From Fagopyrum homotropicum (lineage: Eukaryota; Streptophyta; Magnoliopsida; Caryophyllales; Polygonaceae), in assembly GCA_033239125.1 (NCBI GenBank), contig BSWB01000003.1, positions 32,999,001 to 33,063,000 on the forward strand: a stretch of 64,000 bases of DNA. The letters run 5' to 3'. Both the position numbers and the translations under genes were made by a program. Shown piece by piece: positions 10,654 through 20,331 of this stretch; the first letter of the stretch is position 1; the number at the start of each line of letters is the position of its first letter. The notes below the pieces were generated by a model. That model searched no databases and had not been told where the DNA came from. It saw nothing but the letters and a program-made list of their open reading frames with translations.

Positions 10654-11745
10654 TCGAAGAACACTTCGGCCGAGGTGCCAACCGAGGTGGAGCCACAAAA
10701 AGCGGAGGAGAAATCTGAAGTTTATGTTCCACCTCCTGCATATAAACCACCACTTTCATTCCCCCCAGTCAAGAGCCAGAGCACATCTATTCAAGCATTT
10801 TGGTAAGTTCCTTGAATTGATGAATAAACTACACATTAATATCCCTTTCTTTGATGCTATTCTAGGGATGCCCGCCTATGGGAAGTTCTTGAAAGAAATT
10901 CTATCAAAGAAGAGGAAGTTGGAAGACTTTGGTGAAGTAAGGATGACGTCTAAATCCTCGGAACTCATTCAAATCATGAAGGAGAAGATGCCACCCAAGT
11001 TGAGAGATCCCGGCTCATTTTGCATTCCCATTCAAGTTGGGGATGTCACTTGTGAGGCATTGTGTGATCTAGGAGCCAGCGTGAGCATCATCCCGCTGGA
11101 GCTATGTATTAAGATCGGACTTGGAGAGCCCAAGCCGGTGAAGATACGGTTATACACGGCGGACCATTCCATCACCCATCCCGTGGGCATTTTGGAAGAC
11201 GTCCTAGTTAAGTTAGGTAACTTCTATTTACCTATATACTTTGTTGTACTTGACATTCCTGTAGATTTATCCCGTTCCTATCATTCTCGGGAGGCCATTT
11301 CTAGCCACTTCGGGTTGCAATGTGGATTGTAAGAACGCCAAGTTAAAATTCAACATTGGCGGAGATGAAGTGGAATTTGCATTGCTTGCGGCAATGAAGG
11401 GAGAGCAGCTAGGAGATGATATTTTCAACATCTATGATGAAGAAGAATTAAGAGAATTGGTGAGCTCTATCCTTATTAAAGATCCACTTGAAAAAGTTAT
11501 TAGTTTTAGCTTAATGGTGGAAGGTATAGATGCTTCTTGTGATGCAGATATACGGAGCTTAAAGGCGCTAGAAGAGGATCCAGGAGCTAAGATTGAGAAA
11601 CTAATCCAGGAGAAGAAGATCTCCGGTTTCGGTCCCAGTTGCAGTACCTCAACCGAGGCACTCTCTGGACCAAGCGAGGTGTTCTTAATTGAAGAACATC
11701 TCGGTCACCCTCTCTGGACCTCGACCGAGGTCAAAAGCGAGATGA
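10654..11745 (+). pseudogene. Aspartic protease and linker of element A
   Basis: Shifted frames cover the end of gag (GKFLELMNKLHINIPF), then the protease with active-site motif CDLGASVSIIP near 11065 (Leu replaces the usual Thr or Ser, as in C, G and H). A frameshift near 11270 breaks the flap and the ILGRPF region; the sequence resumes in another frame at 11322. The following acidic linker (11560-11745) contains CTCGACCGAGG words and ends at ENNKLLTPF, after which RT would be expected but is missing. Confidence 0.8.
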
Positions 11746-13072
11746 TGTCAACTGAGAATAACAAACTTCTTACTCCCTTTCTGACATTCATCCTCAGTTG
11801 TTGGAACACTCTCTCTACCAAATTTCTGATAATAAAGGACCTTGGTATGCTGACATTATTAATTATCTTGTTTGCCAGGAAATACCACCCGGTTTGACGT
11901 ACGCTCAAAGGAAGAAATTCTTCAAGGATGTACGCCACTACTACTGGGATAAACCGCTGCTATTCAAGAGAGTTCCAGATGGGATGCATTCCGAAAGATG
12001 AAGTTACTAGCGTCATACGACATTGTCACTCACTTCCTTGTGGAGGGCATGCTAGTGCTCACAAGACGTGCGCCAAGGTATTACGTTCCGGTTTCTTTTA
12101 GCCTACATTATTTAAGGATGTGCAATCGTTTGTTGTCTCTTGTGATGCATGCCAAAGAACAAGGAACTTATCTAGGAGGAACGAGATGCCACTCAATAAC
12201 ATTCAGGAGGTTGAGATCTTTGATGTATGGGGGGTAGATTTCATGGGACCTTTCCCATCATCCGGAGGAAACCTCTACATTCTCCTAGCTGTCGACTACG
12301 TCTCTAGATGGGTTGAAGCCATTGCCTCTCCCACTAATGACGCCATGGTGGTTGTGAAGTTCTTTAACAAGACTATCTTTCCACGTTTTGGGACACCACG
12401 CATCATCATCAGCGATGGAGGGACGCATTTCATCAACCGAAAGTTTAAGGCACTTCTATCGAAGTATGGGGTCACCCACAAGGTAGCAACCCCTTATCAC
12501 CCTCAAACTAGTGGACAGGTCGAGATCTCAAATAGAGAAATTAAAGCAATCTTGGAGAAGAGCGTCTCTAGGACGAGGAAGGATTGGTCCATAAAGTTGG
12601 ACGACGCTCTTTGGGCTTACAGGACCGCATTCAAGACTCCCATTGGTACCACCCCTTATAATTTGGTATATGGGAAGTCTTCTCATTTGCCCGTTGAGTT
12701 AGAACACAAGGCAAGGAAGCCGGTGAGAAGCGGCTATTAGATATCAATGAGCTGGAGGAGCTGCGTTTGAACGCTTATGAGAATGCCAAGATCTATAAAG
12801 AAAGGACGAAGAAATGGCATGACAAGCGTATCATCCCTAAGGAGCTCAAAGAAGGAGACTTAGTTCTACTCTTCAACTCCCGCCTCCGCCTCTTCCCAAG
12901 TAAGTTGAAATCTAGATGGACAGGACCTTATGTTGTGAAACATGTTTTCCCTTATGGTGCAGTTGAGATTTGGGGAGAAACAAGTGGAAGCTTCAAGGTC
13001 AATGGTCATAGACTTAAGAAATACAAACCGGAAGTCCCGGTTGAGGAGGTTGCACCACTATACCTTGTTTAG
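11746..13072 (+). pseudogene. Integrase of element A
   Basis: Remnants of the zinc-binding N-terminus occur in shifted frames (11790-12115). From 12120 the core is open: GVDFMGPFPSSGG (first Asp), IIISDGGTHF (second Asp) and QVEISNREIKAILE (Glu) give an intact DDE set, followed by WAYRTAFKTPIGTTPY. About 44 bases are deleted near 12712 relative to G, shifting the frame; the C-terminal SH3-like part continues from 12767 (SRWTGPYVV, FKVNGHRLKKY) to the stop at 13070. A single transcript would not yield a whole integrase. Confidence 0.85.
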
Positions 13073-13909
13073 GGATGCCGTACGGTCCAGCTAGCGACCT
13101 TAAATCAAGCGCTTCTTAGGAGGCAATCTAAGGTATTGCTTTCTTTTCCCTTTTTCTAGTCTAGCTTTAGATAGTTTGCTTTTGCTTTGCTTTGCCTTGC
13201 TTTGTTTTTGGCATCCTAGACAGACAATAGGTGATATCTAAGGAAGCAATACAACCCAGGAGCAACACTGGATGGAAAGAAGTTCGAGAATTAAGAAGAC
13301 GGAGTTTGACTGAGACACATCTCGGTTGCTGTCATAGCACCTCGACCGAGATAATTCTTGAGCAACCGAGGCGACTAGGGTTACTGAAGATCCACCTCGG
13401 TCCGTACACCTTGGTCCAGTCGAGACCATCTCGACCGAGGTGACAGCAGTTCCAAAAAAGGGTATAAAAGGGGGCTGAGATTTCTCTCTCTACCCCTCTC
13501 ACCCTCTCGACCAAAACGCCCAAATTCACCTCGCTCTTCGTTTTTCGCTCGTTTTCGACGATTCTCGCTTCCAAACTGCAAGGAAAGGGCAGAGGATTGA
13601 TTTGCAAGCAACAATCTGCAGTAAAAACGCACCGAATCGACCAAATCTGGGGTAAATTAGAAAAAACCCTAACTCCCTCTTCTTCCACTAATTTCATTCG
13701 ATTTGGGCTTTGGTTGCCCCTGCATTGTGCTGGAAAAGGATTAAGTACCCCATAGGAACAATTGGTAGTGATATTGGGGGAAAAGAACTGGATTTTTGAG
13801 AGAAATGATCGCACAACACTTCTCCTCGGTCCAGTCGGCCTGTGCCTCGGCCGAGGTGTTCTTGAGATTTGTCAAAGCGACCGCGGTGGTCTGACAGTGA
13901 TAGAAAGAG
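13073..13909 (+). other. Region between integrase and ORF3 of element A
   Basis: No ORF of note. It starts with the conserved AAGCGCTTC word and the hairpin TTAGG-AGGCAA-TCTAA (13116-13131), followed by a long pyrimidine tract ending in AG at 13158-13159, a plausible 3' splice site. A dense cluster of CTCGGTC/GACCGAGG words occupies 13315-13450 and another 13823-13890. The counterpart in G spans about 45850-45016. Confidence 0.65.
13116..13131 (+). promoter_or_regulatory. A post-integrase hairpin (AGGCAA loop)
   Basis: TTAGG pairs with TCTAA (one G-T pair) around the invariant loop AGGCAA. In B and G the arms are TTGGG/CCCAA and in D AATGGG/CCCATT, so pairing is kept while the bases change. 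Confidence 0.65.
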
Positions 13910-14900
13910 ATGAGTTCTGACAGACAGCTTGTTTGGAGAGATAGATCCTCTCCTTCTTCTTCTTCTTCTTCACGCCGTTCTGACAGACAGCTTGTTTGCA
14001 CCACGGTTTCTAGACATTTCTGCATTTGATTGGCTCCATGTGGATGATGATTTAAGGCGGATGATATCTGCGGTGGGGCTGGAGCAGTTTACTGAAATTA
14101 GAGCTCCAGCCTATCTTGAGCCTACCTTGGAGTTTGTTAGCTCCGTCACTTATTTGCGTACTGAGCGCGCCATCAAGTACCGGTTGATGAACCGGAACTA
14201 TCTAGTTCCTATGGACCACTGGAGGGACATCTTTGGCTTCCCGCCCCCCACAGTTGCTGATTTTCCTTCTCGAGCCGTAGCTCGAGAGTTTTGGGGCCAA
14301 ATAGCTCATGTAGTTGAGCACGCTGATAGGTGGAGACTTGGAGACTCCGGGGAGTGGATTATTTTCCACCTAGCTTTTAGACTTGCTCACCGGATTTTTA
14401 GCGAGTCTCTTCTGGCGCGTACTGAGACGCCCCAGAAGATTACCGGAGCTGCTGAGTCTTTACTGCATGGTCACCGGAGGAGTTCCGGATTTTGGAGTGA
14501 TACTGACGGAGGATTTACACAAGATAAAGGCGAAGACAAAGGGAGATATCTACTGCGGAGGGATAGTGACTCACATTGCGAGTTACATGGACTTGGACTT
14601 GAGGGCTTGTACTATGGTGGCGGCTGCCAAGCCTCTCGGGCTGCATGAGATGATCACTAGGAGGATATTGGTTCCTCGTGGACTTACTACGCCATATGTG
14701 GCGATGCCCTAGGAGCAGACTGCACCCCAGGGTATTAGGTGGTCAGCTCAGTTCTCTATTTATGACCCGCATTACTGGCAGACCGCATGGATTCCGCTTA
14801 TGGAGGATGCCAGGGACGCAGCAGCTCAGAGACAGGATGATGAGGATGAGGCTGAGCAGCAGGAGGATGAGGATGAGGATGGCGGTGCTGCCATGGATAC
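13910..14900 (+). pseudogene. ORF3 of element A (ATHILA ORF-1-like, env position)
   Basis: A long frame follows an ATG at 13910. The part from FLDISAFDWLHVDDDLRRM to FSESLLARTETPQK resembles the ATHILA ORF-1 family (from memory of the family; no search was run). The N-terminus is disturbed by a local duplication (GTTCTGACAGACAGCTTG at 13914 and 13977). A frameshift near 14450 moves the GGIVTHIASYMDLDLRAC segment to another frame. The end is removed by a deletion at about 14899, where G continues for ~1.3 kb through a proline-rich tail and the internal hairpin module. Function is unknown; the position after integrase is where env-like genes of plant Athila elements sit. Confidence 0.7.
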
Positions 14901-16104
14901 ATGTTATTTGATTGAGAAAAATGTCAAAAACTGGTTTGAAATTTTTTTTTATTGCCCTTGACCGAAGTGCTTCTGACCAATCGAGGTGCAGTACCTCGGT
15001 TGACTTAGAACATCTTGACCGAGGTGGTTTAACTAAGAAAGTTTTCGAAAACGATTTTTGTGCTTCTTATCTGGATATGACCTCAGTGATGATTTTGTTT
15101 GCTGATTGATTTTGAAATCTTTATATGTTTGAAAGGTTTTATAATATGTTTAAGTTGCTAAATACTTTGTTTAGAATTTATGGCATGTTTAATATTTTGT
15201 TTTTATCCAAATTATGTTGAATTTGAAGGTTGACACCACATGATGAGTTCTCTCACTTTCTTCCTGGAAAGACCAAGACAATTCATTCTCTTCTCTTCTT
15301 CTTCTTGATCATGCTTAGCCCTTCGTATACATATTTGCCTCCCTTTACCTATCCGGAAATTTGGAAGCAAGCAAAAGTGAAAAGCAAGTGAAAGAAAAGT
15401 TGAGATGTTGGCTGAAAGTTAGAAAGAAACAAATAGGTTTGGGGAAGTCAATCATGATGATGAGTAACTCGGCACCATTCACATAGCCGGGTGTTTGTCT
15501 CTTGCCAAAGTCGGATTGAGCGATATTCCTAACGGGTCATGGTATGTGCATCAAGGGTTTGAGGCATCTCGAGAAATTGATGATTGTTGATCTCCTAGGC
15601 TTCGGTTATTGTGCACCTCTGTCCATGCATCCCAAAAAGTAAAAAAGTAAAAATAAGCAAAGCTTATTGGTGGAAGATGTTGAAGTTCAAAGGAAGTGAA
15701 GTAAGATCCATTTTCCCGGATTCTAGCACCACATTCCCTATATACATCCCACCCTCACACGTTTCTCGACCTTCTCTTGAAAAGCCCTTGACACCTCGAG
15801 CTTTTTGATTGACTGGGTGGTTTAAACTGGATTATGCATGATTAATTTCGATAATTATGATTTATTATGCATTCTATGATTTTATGCAAAGATGAACAAC
15901 TTTCTTATATTTATAAAATGTTTTGATCATATTTTGATTTTAAATACCATGAAGCATTCTCTTAGAGTGATCTATGAGTGGAGCACACCACAAAAATGTT
16001 TTGAAATACTTTTTATTGATCTTTATGACTTATATTCCATTCTATCTTGTATCTAAGATTTGGAACTTTCTTGGGGACAAGCAAGTGCTAAGTATGGGGT
16101 ATTT
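14901..16104 (+). other. 3' noncoding region of element A
   Basis: No gene. It carries CTCGG words at 14958-15027, the conserved block around GAGTAACTCGGCACC, CTTGCCAAAGTCGG and CTAACGGGTCATGGTATG (about 15466-15610), then the terminal hairpin (16066-16085) and the polypurine tract AAGTATGGGGTATTT next to the 3' LTR. The internal copy of the hairpin-tract module seen in other elements is missing because of the deletion near 14899. Confidence 0.75.
16066..16104 (+). promoter_or_regulatory. A terminal hairpin and polypurine tract
   Basis: CTTTCTTG and CAAGCAAG pair with one T-C mismatch around the loop GGGA (16066-16085). AAGTATGGGGTATTT follows and abuts the LTR start TGATAG at 16105. The tract would prime plus-strand DNA synthesis. 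Confidence 0.75.
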
Positions 16105-17405
16105 TGATAGTATGAATTATAGTCTATATTTTGAGGCCTGTTTAGACGTTTTATCTTCAATAATCTGCATGTTTGGATGTATATTATGTGATTATATTAT
16201 CATTTCATCTACCTTTGCGGGAATCGAGGTCTACACCAAGTTTCGTTGTATTCGTAGGTAAAATGGCACGTTTTGCTTCAAAATGGAGCTAAAGGAGCTA
16301 AGGAGTCATTGGAGCTACATTAAGGAGCTTAAAGAAGAATCTAGGAAGCATGAAATTGGATTAAAGATTTACTTTGGACCAGATTTGAGAGATTTCACAT
16401 TCAGTTTAGAGCCACCTCGGTCAGCTACAATACCATCTCGACCGAGGTGATCCAGAGGAGCGTCCCGACCGAGGCGAACACCTTGGACGCGGCGAAATAT
16501 ATTTTTATTCTTGGCTGAGATCTTTTACTTTTGGAAGGAGGGATCTTATATTTTTAGGCTGGATTTCTGGAAGGAAGATCATATATTTTGGGGATTTATT
16601 TATGAGAGATAGATATATTTTATTAGAAAAATATCTTTTTAAGATCTCTTATCTTTGGAGGGTAGTTTTCCTATATAAAGGGTTGAATTTTCCACAAATC
16701 CAACATCCGCTAACGATAAGAGGCCGTATACAGCAATTGAAGGACTTTTGGAAGGTTGAAGGAAGATTGAAGGAAGGAAGTTGATAGCTTTTATAGCTTT
16801 TGTGAAGGGTTTTGTAAGATTCTCTTAGATTCCCTTGTCGTTGATTGTCTTATTGGATTTTGATCCAAAGAACGCTTGTTTGTTTGATAATTGATTAAGT
16901 TATTAAAGCCTTTTTCTTAAGGTTTTTGTGTTCAATTATTCACTTCTTCCCATATATTTGATTATTGCTTTCATGATGATGAGTGGCTAATTTCTTTGTG
17001 TGATTCTAGGGTGATTGGCTGAAGGTTGTGGGAAAAACAATGATAGAATAATCTTAAATTCCAGTAGGACCCTGAAAGCTCGAGTCTTTATCCTTAACCC
17101 TAGAGTATCTCGTTCAGTCGATGAACATCTCGGCCGGGGTGGAATTCGTCTGACCGAGGTGACTTATGTGATCCATAACTGAGAGTTAAGTGTTAGAGTT
17201 TGCCAAATCCTATTGTTATTATACCTTTCCTGGTTCAATGCAAGCTTAGGATGAGACTTACCCGGTAATACCTTAGTTTCTTTACCAAAGATTATAAGTG
17301 TAGGTAATAAATTTTTATCCTTTATTGGGGTTTGAGTGTGCTTTCATCCCATCTTTGTGAGTTAGCCTGAGACTTACCCGGTAAAGGTTGATTCTATTCC
17401 CTTAG
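16105..17405 (+). repeat. Element A 3' LTR, first part
   Basis: Begins TGATAGTATG directly after the polypurine tract and matches 7139-8440 with scattered substitutions. It has the TATA box at 16672-16680. Element I interrupts it after CTTAG (17401-17405); the rest is at 21930-22379. The unbroken order is visible in the 5' LTR near 8436-8450. Confidence 0.92.
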
Positions 17406-18648
17406 TGATGTGATCCCCACCGGAGAAGAAATCATCGTCAATATGCCGGAACTAATTGTTTTGCCACCAACCGTCCAAGTCAAAACTCAACCGGCACCTA
17501 TCGAAATCAATACTTATGTGTTGGAGATCATGCCTAAAACTGAGCCAAAACTTATTGAAATGAAACCGAAAATGCTTGCACCGAGCATGCCAAATGGAAG
17601 CCAATTTTCACTCTCTCCGGCTAAGCTGTCAGGTTTGCGCACTCTCAGTAAAACGACTATAACTGAGGCAATACTTGGAATTAAAATACCCATGAGTACT
17701 ACTTTGAAAGGTATTTTCAATATCTACAACTTTCTAGTTTACTCAAAGTCGATATTGCAAGAGGAAGAGGGTGAAAATGACCCTACATTGCAGCAAGTAC
17801 GGTACTTGTATGGATTGTTGGACAAGATCATGCATGGAGGCATGAAAGATGGTTATACAAAACATATGCACGTCCTACCATACATATTTCATGCAGCATA
17901 CCATGCTCATATTATTCATATATTATGCATGAATTTATGTATTGATCATGTGAAGGTCAACATGTCAACATTCAATCAAACATTGAAGGCATCTTCACAC
18001 ACATACATTGAATGGAGGCCAAGGTAGTTCAATGGTCTTCTTCTCCTTCAATATGGACGTCCAAGACTTGATTAGACCATCCTTGATGTGTTGTCCAAGT
18101 GAAGAGAATAGGATCCAAGAGTCATCTTTGATTAAAGGCCAAATGTGGCCATTTATGTGTTTCAATTTCCTAGAAAAACTCTTGAATTTCTTGCATTTCC
18201 TTTTGATAAACCTTTGATATTTCTAGCACTTAATTAGGGAGTTTTTAGGCTGAGTTTTGTGGCTATATAAAGCCTTGTATCCTCCCATTGTAAGAGAAGT
18301 GAAGTTAAATGAAGTAAGTTAGCCTTTGTGCTTTCAAAGTTGTTGTTTGCTTTAAAACAAAACCCGAATTCTAGGTGAGATGCTTAGTTTTCAAACATCT
18401 AGGTGAGATGCTTAGGTGGTTCTAAGGTGAGAGGCCGAGGGACAAAGGTTCGAACCCCAAAGTGAGATTCCGAGGGTAGTTCGTTCGAGTTGAGGGATTC
18501 CCAAAGTGAGAGGCCGAGGGAATTTGCTCTTCATATCCAAAAACACAAAATCCAAAAAAAAAAGAGAGAGTTCCATTTCATCGATTCCAATCCGATTGTG
18601 AACTTGTGCCGGTGGATCCTAGTGTTCGAATCGAGTTCGATCACATCA
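17406..18648 (+). repeat. Element I LTR copy 1
   Basis: TGATGTGAT to ATCACATCA. U3 contains the C-terminal two thirds of the element's ORF (to 18027) without its start. The TATA box is at 18264-18272. The presumed R-U5 leader (about 18360-18530) has five related words of the type GTGAGATGCTTAG or GTGAGAGGCCGAGGGA. Confidence 0.93.
18264..18272 (+). promoter_or_regulatory. TATA box of element I LTR
   Basis: TATATAAAG, repeated at 19902-19910 and 21540-21548 in the other two LTRs. Transcription from about 30 bases downstream would give a leader of roughly 400 bases before the ATG at 18694. Confidence 0.7.
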
Positions 18649-18650
18649 AG

Positions 18651-18662
18651 TGGTATCAGAGC
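18651..18662 (+). promoter_or_regulatory. Primer-binding site, initiator tRNA-Met (I, copy 1)
   Basis: TGGTATCAGAGC starts two bases after the LTR and is the standard complement of the plant initiator tRNA-Met 3' end. The second copy is at 20289-20300. The surrounding Athila-type elements use tRNA-Asp instead, so I belongs to another lineage. Confidence 0.92.
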
Positions 18663-18693
18663 TCAACGGTACGAGTTCCTCAAGCTTTCGGGG

Positions 18694-19665
18694 ATGACGA
18701 TCATCAACGACAATGCAAACGGTGGTAATCGAATCAACCAACGTTTGGATAGGCTTGAAGCCCAACTAGCTGAGATATTGAGAAGGTTTCCTCTCCTTCT
18801 CTTGAACCCTCATGACAAAATACAAGGAGGTAGCAACCATGCAAACCGGAATGAACGAAGCAACAACCATCGAGAACAAAATCTGAATAGTCGTGCCCTT
18901 GGGTCCCCGGATCGTATTCAAGCATCTCAACATGACGGCATCGAAGTCGCGAGAAGTAGTTACCATGGTAATAAATCCGATAATCAATTTCCCAATGATG
19001 GCATGACGGATTCGAGGACGAATCCTTTTCAAGGGAAAGGGGATGATGTGATCCCCACCGGAGAAGAAATCATCGTCAATATGCCGGAACTAATTGTTTT
19101 GCCACCAACCGTCCAAGTCAAAACTCAACCGGCACCTATCGAAATCAATACTTATGTGTTGGAGATCATGCCTAAAACTGAGCCAAAACTTATTGAAATG
19201 AAACCGAAAATGCTTGCACCGAGCATGCCAAATGGAAGCCAATTTTCACTCTCTCCGGCTAAGCTGTCAGGTTTGCGCACTCTCAGTAAAACGACTATAA
19301 CTGAGGCAATACTTGGAATTAAAATACCCATGAGTACTACTTTGAAAGGTATTTTCAATATCTACAACTTTCTAGTTTACTCAAAGTCGATATTGCAAGA
19401 GGAAGAGGGTGAAAATGACCCTACATTGCAGCAAGTACGGTACTTGTATGGATTGTTGGACAAGATCATGCATGGAGGCATGAAAGATGGTTATACAAAA
19501 CATATGCACGTCCTACCATACATATTTCATGCAGCATACCATGCTCATATTATTCATATATTATGCATGAATTTATGTATTGATCATGTGAAGGTCAACA
19601 TGTCAACATTCAATCAAACATTGAAGGCATCTTCACACACATACATTGAATGGAGGCCAAGGTAG
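18694..19665 (+). CDS. Element I ORF, copy 1: runs from the internal region into the LTR (323 aa)
   Basis: The first ATG after the primer site is at 18694. About 117 codons are internal and about 207 lie in U3 of the next LTR; the frame crosses the polypurine tract without a stop. The N-terminus (NQRLDRLEAQLAEILRRF) looks like a short amphipathic helix, as in the first part of some Ty3/Gypsy gag proteins. The middle is Asn/His/Arg-rich (NHANRNERSNNHREQN). The LTR-encoded part has a proline- and lysine-rich stretch, then a hydrophobic segment (LKGIFNIYNFLVYSKSIL). I recognise no domain, cysteine knuckle or protease motif. Both copies in the tandem stay open, which is expected simply from their youth. 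Confidence 0.6.
   Translation: MTIINDNANGGNRINQRLDRLEAQLAEILRRFPLLLLNPHDKIQGGSNHANRNERSNNHREQNLNSRALGSPDRIQASQHDGIEVARSSYHGNKSDNQFPNDGMTDSRTNPFQGKGDDVIPTGEEIIVNMPELIVLPPTVQVKTQPAPIEINTYVLEIMPKTEPKLIEMKPKMLAPSMPNGSQFSLSPAKLSGLRTLSKTTITEAILGIKIPMSTTLKGIFNIYNFLVYSKSILQEEEGENDPTLQQVRYLYGLLDKIMHGGMKDGYTKHMHVLPYIFHAAYHAHIIHILCMNLCIDHVKVNMSTFNQTLKASSHTYIEWRPR
19031..19043 (+). promoter_or_regulatory. Polypurine tract of element I (copy 1)
   Basis: AAGGGAAAGGGGA directly precedes the LTR start TGATGTGAT. It lies inside the reading frame. The second copy is at 20669-20681. Confidence 0.88.
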
Positions 19666-20286
19666 TTCAATGGTCTTCTTCTCCTTCAATATGGACGTCC
19701 AAGACTTGATTAGACCATCCTTGATGTGTTGTCCAAGTGAAGAGAATAGGATCCAAGAGTCATCTTTGATTAAAGGCCAAATGTGGCCATTTATGTGTTT
19801 CAATTTCCTAGAAAAACTCTTGAATTTCTTGCATTTCCTTTTGATAAACCTTTGATATTTCTAGCACTTAATTAGGGAGTTTTTAGGCTGAGTTTTGTGG
19901 CTATATAAAGCCTTGTATCCTCCCATTGTAAGAGAAGTGAAGTTAAATGAAGTAAGTTAGCCTTTGTGCTTTCAAAGTTGTTGTTTGCTTTAAAACAAAA
20001 CCCGAATTCTAGGTGAGATGCTTAGTTTTCAAACATCTAGGTGAGATGCTTAGGTGGTTCTAAGGTGAGAGGCCGAGGGACAAAGGTTCGAACCCCAAAG
20101 TGAGATTCCGAGGGTAGTTCGTTCGAGTTGAGGGATTCCCAAAGTGAGAGGCCGAGGGAATTTGCTCTTCATATCCAAAAACACAAAATCCAAAAAAAAA
20201 AGAGAGAGTTCCATTTCATCGATTCCAATCCGATTGTGAACTTGTGCCGGTGGATCCTAGTGTTCGAATCGAGTTCGATCACATCA
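19044..20286 (+). repeat. Element I LTR copy 2 (middle)
   Basis: I see no difference from copy 1. It serves as 3' LTR for the first internal region and 5' LTR for the second. Confidence 0.93.
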
Positions 20287-20288
20287 AG

Positions 20289-20300
20289 TGGTATCAGAGC
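20289..20300 (+). promoter_or_regulatory. Primer-binding site, initiator tRNA-Met (I, copy 2)
   Basis: TGGTATCAGAGC, two bases after the middle LTR. Confidence 0.92.
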
Positions 20301-20331
20301 TCAACGGTACGAGTTCCTCAAGCTTTCGGGG

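Noticed and set aside
13929..14648. ORF3 start with a leucine run as a signal peptide (envelope protein)
   Set aside because: The run comes from reading a Ser-coding CTT/TCT repeat in a shifted frame after a local duplication; G shows the true N-terminus is Ser/Arg-rich.
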